This document shows, piece by piece, positions 1 to 5,031 of a DNA stretch of 5,031 nucleotides (its first letter is position 1; every line of letters starts with the position of its first letter). The notes below the pieces were generated by a model that worked only from the letters and a program-made list of their open reading frames with translations, was not told the DNA's origin and ran no database searches. The DNA lies in assembly GCA_947175305.1 (NCBI GenBank), contig CAMWMO010000160.1, positions 1 through 5,031 on the forward strand, given 5' to 3'. The position numbers and the translations under genes are program-made. The stretch is from an uncultured Lachnospiraceae bacterium (GTDB taxonomy: Bacteria; Bacillota; Clostridia; Lachnospirales; Lachnospiraceae).

Positions 1-902
1 GTTCTCTGTTATCGGCCAGCAAGGCGGTGCTTCTCAGAGGTGTGAGCCCGGAGTGGATCTTAAGAGCTGTCACGGAGGAAAAATGTACTATCGTGTGGCT
101 GTTGGTGCCCTGGGCGCAGGATCTTCTGGACGCTATTGACTCCGGGAAGGTGGACATGGAGCATTATCTGCTGGAGCAGTGGAGACTGATGCATATCGGG
201 GCGCAGCCTGTTCCGCCCAGTCTGATCCAGCGTTGGAAAAAGGTTTTCCCGCATCATCAGTACGATACCAATTATGGCCTGAGCGAATCCATTGGACCCG
301 GCTGTGTGCATCTGGGTGTGGAGAACATACATAAGGTGGGAGCTATCGGGAAGCCGGGCTACCACTGGGAAGCAAAGATCGTGGATGAACAGGGCGCAGA
401 AGTGGCACAGGGAGAAGTGGGCGAGCTTATCGTCCACGGGCCTGGTGTTATGCTCTGTTACTACAAGAATCCCGAGGCCACGGACGAGGTCTTGAAGGAT
501 AGATGGCTCTACACCGGAGATATGGCGCGTATGGATGAGGATGGCTTTATTTATCTGGTGGATCGGAAGAAGGACGTTATCATCTCCGGAGGAGAGAATC
601 TCTATCCGGTGCAGATCGAAGATTTTCTGAGAAGGAATGACAAGATCAAGGATGTGGCAGTGATCGGTCTGCCGGACGCGAGGCTTGGCGAGATCGCGGC
701 GGCGATCATAGAGTTGAAGGAGGGCGTATCCTGCACGGAGGAGGAGATCATGGAGTTTTGCGCGGAGCTGCCCAGATATAAGCGGCCCCGGAAGATCATT
801 TTTGAGGACGTGCCCAGAAATCCTACGGGTAAGATCGAGAAGCCGGTCTTAAGAGAGCGGTATTGTCACGGAAGTCTTGTGGAAGCACAGATTAAAAACT
901 AA
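1..902 (+). CDS. AMP-forming acyl-CoA synthetase (class I adenylate-forming enzyme), 3' part
   Basis: The C-terminal 299 codons of an enzyme that activates a carboxylic acid with ATP to an acyl-adenylate and then transfers it to CoA. The frame is open to the window edge (first full codon at base 3), so the true start lies upstream. Visible family motifs in order: YGLSES at 273-290 (the YGxTE-like A5 motif), YTGD at 510-521 (A7), DRKKD followed by IISGGENLYP at 561-608 (hinge/A8), and NPTGK at 819-833, whose lysine (831-833) is the conserved adenylation lysine. Family members are usually 500-550 residues, so about 200 are missing, including the P-loop-like A3 motif. The motif set favours a fatty-acyl/aryl-CoA ligase over a peptide synthetase domain, and no carrier domain follows. 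Substrate is not readable from this part. The symporter gene starts 13 bases downstream, and a paaK-type ligase lies at the other end of the run, so this is a second and distinct ligase. Confidence 0.93.
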   Translation, partial: SLLSASKAVLLRGVSPEWILRAVTEEKCTIVWLLVPWAQDLLDAIDSGKVDMEHYLLEQWRLMHIGAQPVPPSLIQRWKKVFPHHQYDTNYGLSESIGPGCVHLGVENIHKVGAIGKPGYHWEAKIVDEQGAEVAQGEVGELIVHGPGVMLCYYKNPEATDEVLKDRWLYTGDMARMDEDGFIYLVDRKKDVIISGGENLYPVQIEDFLRRNDKIKDVAVIGLPDARLGEIAAAIIELKEGVSCTEEEIMEFCAELPRYKRPRKIIFEDVPRNPTGKIEKPVLRERYCHGSLVEAQIKN

Positions 903-908
903 AAGGAG
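903..908 (+). promoter_or_regulatory. Ribosome binding site of the symporter gene
   Basis: AAGGAG lies directly after the stop codon of the ligase gene and 7 bases before ATG 916. It decides the start: an in-frame ATG at 877 lies inside the ligase gene, has no such site, and would add a highly basic 13-residue leader (MWKHRLKTKRRKI). The placement suggests ribosomes finishing the ligase can reinitiate here. Confidence 0.85.
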
Positions 909-915
909 AAAAATC

Positions 916-2466
916 ATGGATCTTTTTATCAAACTTTTGATGCTTATAATCTTTTTCGGTGTTATGATCGGCATCGGGCTTTACTGCCGCCGTCACGCCA
1001 CTGATGTAAACGGTTTTGTGCTGGGCGGCAGAAGTGTAGGTCCCTGGCTTACTGCTTTTGCCTACGGTACCAGTTATTTCTCAGCGGTGGTCTTCGTGGG
1101 TTATGCGGGGCAGTTTGGATGGAAATATGGTATCGCCGCCACCTGGGCAGGCTTGGGGAATGCGTTTATCGGTTCCCTTCTTGCATGGGCGGTGCTGGGA
1201 CGTCGTACCCGTATCATGACGCAGCACTTGAACAGCGCTACCATGCCTGAATTTTTCGGACAGCGTTTTGAGAGCAAACCCTTAAAGCTGGCTGCTTCGG
1301 CGATCATATTTATCTTCCTGATCCCTTATACGGCCAGTCTCTACAATGGATTGAGCCGCCTTTTCGGCATGGCTTTTGATATTGACTACAGCGTGTGCGT
1401 GGTTGTTATGGCAGTGCTCACCGGTATTTACGTCATTGCCGGAGGCTATATGGCGACTGCCATCAATGACTTTATTCAGGGTATTATTATGATTTTCGGC
1501 ATTCTGGCCGTGATTTTCGCGGTGTTAAACAGTCAAGGCGGTTTCCTTGCGGCGCTCGATAAGTTGGCGGCGGTGAGTGACGAGTCGGTTTCCGCGGCAC
1601 CGGGTGTGTTCAATTCCTTCTTTGGTCCTGACCCGGCAGGACTTCTCGGGGTGGTGATCCTCACCAGTCTGGGAACCTGGGGGCTGCCGCAGATGGTGCA
1701 GAAGTTTTATGCGATCAAGAGCGAGAGCGCTATCAACAAAGGTATGGTGATCTCCACTGTATTTGCAACCATTGTCTCCGGCGGCTGTTACTTTTTAGGC
1801 GGTTTCGGCAGACTTTTCAGTGACAGGATCGATATTGCGGCGAACGGCTATGACTCGGTGGTACCGACTATGCTGTCGGGACTTCCCACGATTCTGATCG
1901 CGGTGGTGGTCATTCTGGTGCTCTCCGCCTCCATGTCCACTCTTTCTTCCCTGGTATTGGCATCCAGTTCCACCTTGACGCTGGACTTTATTAAAGGTAC
2001 TATTATTAAAGAGATGGATGAGAAGAAACAGGTCAAATGGATGCGGGCCCTGCTGGTGGTGTTTATTGCGATATCTGTGGTGATCGCATTGATCCAGTAC
2101 CGCTCCAATGTCACCTTTATCGCACAGCTCATGGGTGTGAGCTGGGGTGCATTAGCCGGTGCTTTTCTGGCGCCCTTCCTCTATGGATTGTATTGGAAGC
2201 GGACGACTAAGGCTGCCTGCTGGGTGAGCTTTTTGTTCTCGACGATCGTGATGCTTGCCAATATCTTTTTCCGGGCAAGCTTTCCCACTTATCTGCAGTC
2301 TCCGATCAATGCCGGCGCATTCTGTATGCTGGCTGGACTTGTGATCGTACCTGTGGTGAGCATGTTTACAAAAGCACCGGAAGAAAAGACTTTAGAGCAT
2401 GTTTTCTCTTGCTACGAGAAGAAAGTGACGGTTTCCGTGACAGATTCCATCGGCGATCAGTCATAA
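916..2466 (+). CDS. Sodium:solute symporter (SSS/SLC5 family), probable organic-acid importer
   Basis: A 516-residue inner-membrane transporter, expected to couple Na+ entry to solute uptake. About 13 hydrophobic segments are visible, starting at residues 1-25 and ending near 490, then a polar tail; PutP, a well-known member, is 502 residues. Family signatures: GGRSVGPW at 37-44, GGYMATAINDFIQG at 176-189 with the conserved Asp and Gln-Gly, PQMVQKFYAIKS at 258-269, and SASMSTLSS at 337-345. Ser341 and Thr342 match by eye the Ser-Thr pair that binds Na+ in PutP. The helix that in PutP carries Asp55 here reads TSYFSAVVF (52-60), with Tyr in place of that Asp, so it is not a PutP-type proline carrier and looks more like the carboxylate/vitamin branch. 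Substrate is unknown. Lying between an acyl-CoA ligase and iorAB, it may import an aryl acid; phenylacetate permeases of this family are known in pseudomonads. The iorA start follows 15 bases after the stop. Confidence 0.93.
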   Translation: MDLFIKLLMLIIFFGVMIGIGLYCRRHATDVNGFVLGGRSVGPWLTAFAYGTSYFSAVVFVGYAGQFGWKYGIAATWAGLGNAFIGSLLAWAVLGRRTRIMTQHLNSATMPEFFGQRFESKPLKLAASAIIFIFLIPYTASLYNGLSRLFGMAFDIDYSVCVVVMAVLTGIYVIAGGYMATAINDFIQGIIMIFGILAVIFAVLNSQGGFLAALDKLAAVSDESVSAAPGVFNSFFGPDPAGLLGVVILTSLGTWGLPQMVQKFYAIKSESAINKGMVISTVFATIVSGGCYFLGGFGRLFSDRIDIAANGYDSVVPTMLSGLPTILIAVVVILVLSASMSTLSSLVLASSSTLTLDFIKGTIIKEMDEKKQVKWMRALLVVFIAISVVIALIQYRSNVTFIAQLMGVSWGALAGAFLAPFLYGLYWKRTTKAACWVSFLFSTIVMLANIFFRASFPTYLQSPINAGAFCMLAGLVIVPVVSMFTKAPEEKTLEHVFSCYEKKVTVSVTDSIGDQS

Positions 2467-2471
2467 GGAGG
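2465..2471 (+). promoter_or_regulatory. Ribosome binding site of iorA
   Basis: AAGGAGG, a near-consensus site, overlaps the last two bases of the symporter TAA stop and sits 10 bases before ATG 2482. The overlap points to coupled translation with the symporter, and the strength of the site fits high expression of the oxidoreductase. Confidence 0.85.
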
Positions 2472-2481
2472 AAAAGAATAT

Positions 2482-4218
2482 ATGAAAACTTTAATGCTTG
2501 GCAACGAGGCGGTTGCCAGAGGGCTCTATGAGGCGGGCTGCTGCTTTGTATCCAGCTATCCCGGAACGCCCAGCACGGAGATTACCGAGTCTGTGGCGAA
2601 ATACGAGGAGGTGTATGCGGAGTGGGCGCCCAACGAGAAGGTAGCTCTTGAGGCCGCGCTTGGCGCTTCCCTGGCGGGAAAGCGGAGTTTTTGTGCCATG
2701 AAGCATGTGGGTTTGAATGTGGCGGCGGACCCGCTTTTTACCATTTCCTATACCGGAGTAAATGCGGGACTTCTGATCGGTGTAGCTGATGATGCCGGCA
2801 TGCACAGTTCTCAGAATGAACAGGATTCCAGGCATTATGCGCAGGCGGCGAAGATTCCTATGCTGGAGCCCTCCGATTCTGCGGAGGCGCTGGCTTTTGC
2901 AAAGCTGGCCTATGAGCTTTCCGAGGAGTATGATACGGCGGTTCTTATCAAGATGTGTACCCGTGTCAGCCATTCCCAGAGTGTTGTGGAGACCGGGGAG
3001 CGGGTGCTGCCGGAGCAGAAGACATATGAGAAAAATCCTGCGAAATATATTATGATGCCGGCCAATGCAAAGAGACGTCATCCGGAAGTGGAGGCGCGCA
3101 CCAAAGCGCTGACGGCATGGGCGGAGACAGCGGATATCAACCGGGTGGAGCCGGGAACGGATAAAAGCTGCGGCATTGTTACCTCATCTACCTGCTATCA
3201 GTATGTGAAGGAAGCTTTTGGAGATACTTATCCGGTTTTGAAGCTGGGGATGATCTGGCCGATGCCGGAGCAGAAGATAAAGGACTTTGCTGCTTCCGTT
3301 GATAAGCTTGTGGTGGTGGAAGAACTGGATGGCTTTGTCGAGAGCCATTGTAGAAACCTGGGGCTTACGGTATCAGGGAAAGAACTGTTTACAGAGATTG
3401 GCGAGCTGAGCCAGAATCTGGTGAAGGAGAAGCTGGGGGAAGCAGTACAGACGGGGCCCGTCCTTTCAGAGGATATTCCTGCGAGGCCGCCGGTGATGTG
3501 TGCGGGCTGTCCCCATCGCAGCATCTTCTATGTGTTAAAAAAATTAAAGCTTACAGTGCTCGGAGATATCGGGTGTTATACATTGGGTGCGGTTGCGCCT
3601 CTTAATGCAATCGACACCACAGTCTGTATGGGTGCTTCCGTTTCGGGACTTCACGGCTTCGTCAAGGCGGGCGGTGAGGAGAGTGCCGGAAGAACTGTGG
3701 CGGTTATCGGCGATTCCACCTTCATACATTCCGGCGTTACGGGTCTGATCAATATTGCATACAATGAGTCAAACGCCACGGTGATCATACTGGATAATTC
3801 CATTACAGGTATGACGGGGCATCAGCAAAACCCCACTACAGGGTATAACCTGAAAGGAGATCCCTGCACAAAGATCGATCTGGAGAGCTTGTGCCGCGCT
3901 GTGGGAATCAATCGGGTGCGGGTGGTAGATCCCTATGATATGGAAGCCTGCCAGACAGTGATTCAGGAGGAACTTGCGGCAAATGAGCCCTCCGTTATTA
4001 TCTCTCGTCGTCCCTGCGCATTACTGAAATATGTGAAGCATCCCGGGCCAATCTGTTCTGATCCGGAGAAGTGTAAGGGCTGTAAGGCATGTATGAACAT
4101 CGGCTGTCCAGCCATCAGTATGGTGGACGGCAAGGCAGTGATTGACGCGACTCTCTGTGTGGGATGCGGGGTCTGTGAGCAGTTGTGTAAGTTTGGTGCA
4201 CTGGGTGCAGAGAAATGA
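2482..4218 (+). CDS. iorA: Indolepyruvate:ferredoxin oxidoreductase, large (alpha) subunit
   Basis: A 578-residue cytoplasmic, oxygen-sensitive enzyme subunit that, with IorB, converts arylpyruvates (indole-, phenyl-, hydroxyphenylpyruvate) plus CoA and oxidised ferredoxin to arylacetyl-CoA, CO2 and reduced ferredoxin; the reaction is reversible. Domains in order: N-terminal pyruvate-oxidoreductase-like domain with SSYPGTPSTEI (24-34), WAPNEK (48-53, Glu52 in the place of the TPP-activating Glu) and MKHVGLN (73-79); a transketolase-C-like middle domain (about 228-295, with VVVEELDGF at 277-285); a TPP-binding domain with CAGCPHRS (340-347), GDS (410-412) and DNSITGMTGHQ (438-448); and a C-terminal ferredoxin domain. 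The last has Cys531, 534, 537, 542 (C-x2-C-x2-C-x4-CP) and Cys559, 562, 565, 569 (C-x2-C-x2-C-x3-C), enough for two [4Fe-4S] clusters. The second motif ends in CK, not the textbook CP. Fusion of all these parts in one chain is specific to IorA among 2-oxoacid oxidoreductases. It is slightly short for the family (often 590-650) but complete. Exact arylpyruvate preference is not readable. Confidence 0.96.
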   Translation: MKTLMLGNEAVARGLYEAGCCFVSSYPGTPSTEITESVAKYEEVYAEWAPNEKVALEAALGASLAGKRSFCAMKHVGLNVAADPLFTISYTGVNAGLLIGVADDAGMHSSQNEQDSRHYAQAAKIPMLEPSDSAEALAFAKLAYELSEEYDTAVLIKMCTRVSHSQSVVETGERVLPEQKTYEKNPAKYIMMPANAKRRHPEVEARTKALTAWAETADINRVEPGTDKSCGIVTSSTCYQYVKEAFGDTYPVLKLGMIWPMPEQKIKDFAASVDKLVVVEELDGFVESHCRNLGLTVSGKELFTEIGELSQNLVKEKLGEAVQTGPVLSEDIPARPPVMCAGCPHRSIFYVLKKLKLTVLGDIGCYTLGAVAPLNAIDTTVCMGASVSGLHGFVKAGGEESAGRTVAVIGDSTFIHSGVTGLINIAYNESNATVIILDNSITGMTGHQQNPTTGYNLKGDPCTKIDLESLCRAVGINRVRVVDPYDMEACQTVIQEELAANEPSVIISRRPCALLKYVKHPGPICSDPEKCKGCKACMNIGCPAISMVDGKAVIDATLCVGCGVCEQLCKFGALGAEK

Positions 4219-4249
4219 CGATATCATACAAGACACGGATAGGAGATGC

Positions 4250-4254
4250 GAGGT
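4250..4254 (+). promoter_or_regulatory. Probable ribosome binding site of iorB
   Basis: GAGGT lies 9 bases before ATG 4264. A stronger-looking AGGAG at 4241-4245 abuts another in-frame ATG at 4246 with no spacer, so it cannot serve that start, and it is 18 bases from 4264, which is too far. GAGGT with ATG 4264 is therefore the best pair, though the call is weaker than for the neighbouring genes. Confidence 0.55.
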
Positions 4255-4263
4255 AAAGTGGAG

Positions 4264-4836
4264 ATGGAAACAAAAAATATCATGATCGTGGGTGTAGGCG
4301 GACAGGGAACCCTGCTTGCGAGTAAACTTTTAGGACGCTTGCTTCTCACAAAAGGGTTTGATGTGAAGGTGAGCGAGGTGCATGGCATGAGCCAGCGTGG
4401 CGGCAGTGTTGTCACCTACGTCCGCTGGGGAGACAGGGTGTGTTCCCCCATTATAGACAAGGGGCAGGCGGACTGTATTCTTTCCTTTGAACTTCTGGAG
4501 GCGGCCCGTTATACGGAATATTTAAAGCCCGGCGGCAGGATCATCGTCAACAGCCAGCAAGTCAATCCAATGCCGGTGATCGCCGGGGCGGCAGTATATC
4601 CGGAAAATCTGGAGGAGAAACTTGGAGGACTTGGCATCCATGTGGATGCGCTTGATGCGCTTTCCCTTGCCGAGGAGGCGGGAAGCAGCAAGGCGGTAAA
4701 TCTGGTGCTTATGGGCAGGCTTGCCAAACACTTTGACTTTACGACAAAGGAGTGGATGGATGCAATCGAGCACAGCGTACCGCCGAAATTCCTGGAACTG
4801 AATAAGAAGGCATTTGAACTGGGCCAAAGCGCGTAG
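4264..4836 (+). CDS. iorB: Indolepyruvate:ferredoxin oxidoreductase, small (beta) subunit
   Basis: A 190-residue partner of IorA, belonging to the gamma-type domain family of pyruvate/2-ketoacid oxidoreductases; the subunit contributes to CoA-dependent arylpyruvate oxidation and holds no iron-sulfur motif of its own. Seen: a glycine-rich N-terminus, IMIVGVGGQGTLLASKLLG (6-24), then SEVHGMSQRGGSV (37-49) and DCILSFELLEAARY (70-83), all hallmark stretches of the family. Length is normal for IorB (about 190-200). ATG 4264 was chosen over ATG 4246, which would add MRGKVE, because of ribosome-site spacing and because the family usually begins a few residues before the glycine-rich motif. It follows iorA after 45 bases, the widest gap in the run, where no hairpin was seen. 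The paaK-type gene starts 32 bases downstream. The order iorA-iorB-paaK is a recurrent one in anaerobes and supports the arylacetyl-CoA assignment. Confidence 0.95.
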   Translation: METKNIMIVGVGGQGTLLASKLLGRLLLTKGFDVKVSEVHGMSQRGGSVVTYVRWGDRVCSPIIDKGQADCILSFELLEAARYTEYLKPGGRIIVNSQQVNPMPVIAGAAVYPENLEEKLGGLGIHVDALDALSLAEEAGSSKAVNLVLMGRLAKHFDFTTKEWMDAIEHSVPPKFLELNKKAFELGQSA

Positions 4837-4851
4837 CCAATGCCTCAAAAG

Positions 4852-4859
4852 AGAAGGAG
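4852..4859 (+). promoter_or_regulatory. Ribosome binding site of the paaK-type gene
   Basis: AGAAGGAG lies 9 bases before ATG 4869, in the 32-base gap after iorB. It supports the start of a gene that is cut off by the window edge. Confidence 0.8.
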
Positions 4860-4868
4860 AATAGACTT

Positions 4869-5031
4869 ATGGAACAAAGGTATTACCAGAAAGAAATTGA
4901 AACCGCGGACAGAGAGCAGATTCTCGCGTGGCAGAACGAACGCCTGGTGAAGCAGGTGCGCCATGTCTGGGACAATGTGCCTTACTACCGTAAGAAGATG
5001 GAGGAGAAGGGAGTTACGCCTGAAGATATTC
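4869..5031 (+). CDS. paaK: Phenylacetate-CoA ligase (PaaK family), 5' part
   Basis: The first 54 residues of an AMP-forming ligase expected to make phenylacetyl-CoA (or another arylacetyl-CoA such as indoleacetyl-CoA) from the free acid, ATP and CoA; the rest lies past the window end (family length about 430 residues). The N-terminus is typical of PaaK proteins: a short lead with YYQKEIETADREQI (5-18), a helix containing QNERLVKQVRHVWDNV (22-37), the signature VPYYRKKMEEKGV (37-49) and then PEDI at the edge. No catalytic residues are in view, so activity and substrate rest on family and context. Start ATG 4869 has a good ribosome site. Placement directly after iorAB is the strongest support: IorAB yields or consumes exactly the arylacetyl-CoA that this enzyme handles. 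A PaaK homologue of other function (for example a capsule-gene adenylyltransferase-like protein) is possible but unlikely here. Confidence 0.88.
   Translation, partial: MEQRYYQKEIETADREQILAWQNERLVKQVRHVWDNVPYYRKKMEEKGVTPEDI

Noticed and set aside
60..437. 125-codon minus-strand open frame opposite the ligase gene
   Set aside because: It lies inside a motif-rich ligase coding region, its Cys/His-rich translation shows no ordered metal-binding motif, and it has no supporting context.
27..902. GTG at 27 as the true start of the ligase gene
   Set aside because: The frame is open to the left edge, there is no ribosome site before 27, and a protein from there would lack the whole N-terminal ATP-binding part of the family.
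877..915. Thirteen-residue N-terminal extension of the symporter from ATG 877
   Set aside because: It overlaps the ligase gene, has no ribosome site and gives a basic leader foreign to the family, whereas ATG 916 has AAGGAG at 7 bases.
1987..2012. Short near-repeat ATTAAAG ... ATTAAAG in the symporter gene
   Set aside because: Two copies of a 7-base word inside coding sequence (a Lys-Gly-Thr-Ile-Ile-Lys stretch) are explained by codon use and show no sign of a regulatory or mobile repeat.
2491..3081. 196-codon open frame on the minus strand within iorA
   Set aside because: It lies wholly opposite a well-supported gene, its translation is Arg/Leu/His-rich with no recognisable motif, and it is best explained as a codon-use shadow.
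4522..4848. 108-codon minus-strand open frame opposite iorB
   Set aside because: It is antisense to conserved iorB sequence and shows no recognisable domain.
4837..4868. Possible terminator or promoter between iorB and the paaK-type gene
   Set aside because: The 32-base gap has no inverted repeat, no T-run and no -35/-10 pair; its only clear signal is the ribosome binding site.

Overview
The window holds one tight, plus-strand gene run: 3' end of an acyl-CoA synthetase gene, a sodium:solute symporter gene, iorA, iorB, and the 5' end of a phenylacetate-CoA ligase (paaK-type) gene. Strong AGGAG-type ribosome binding sites, GC near 50% (judged by eye), a ferredoxin-dependent oxygen-sensitive enzyme and the protein style suggest an anaerobic Firmicute, most likely a Clostridia/Lachnospiraceae-type gut or rumen bacterium. 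The taxonomic placement is inference, since no marker gene is present.

Layout: bases 1-902 encode about 300 C-terminal residues of an AMP-forming acyl-CoA synthetase whose N-terminus lies before the window. Bases 916-2466 encode a 516-residue, roughly 13-helix SSS-family transporter. Bases 2482-4218 encode IorA, the large subunit of indolepyruvate (arylpyruvate):ferredoxin oxidoreductase, with its C-terminal double [4Fe-4S] ferredoxin domain. Bases 4264-4836 encode IorB, the small subunit. Bases 4869-5031 encode the first 54 residues of a PaaK-like ligase. The gaps are 13, 15, 45 and 32 bases. No promoter-like element or terminator hairpin was seen in them, so the five genes probably form one operon. 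No RNA gene, mobile element, CRISPR array or long repeat was seen, and no gene-free stretch is longer than 45 bases.

How the genes may work together: IorAB interconverts arylpyruvate and arylacetyl-CoA (with CoA, CO2 and ferredoxin), and a PaaK ligase interconverts arylacetyl-CoA and free arylacetate. The symporter could import an organic acid such as an arylacetate. Because both ligases are AMP-forming, the set reads more easily as uptake, activation and reductive carboxylation of aryl acids to arylpyruvates (aromatic amino acid precursors) than as fermentation of aromatic amino acids, but the sequence cannot fix the direction. The upstream acyl-CoA synthetase is a second ligase of unknown substrate. 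The enzyme families are well known; the less usual point is the symporter and second ligase placed together with iorAB-paaK.
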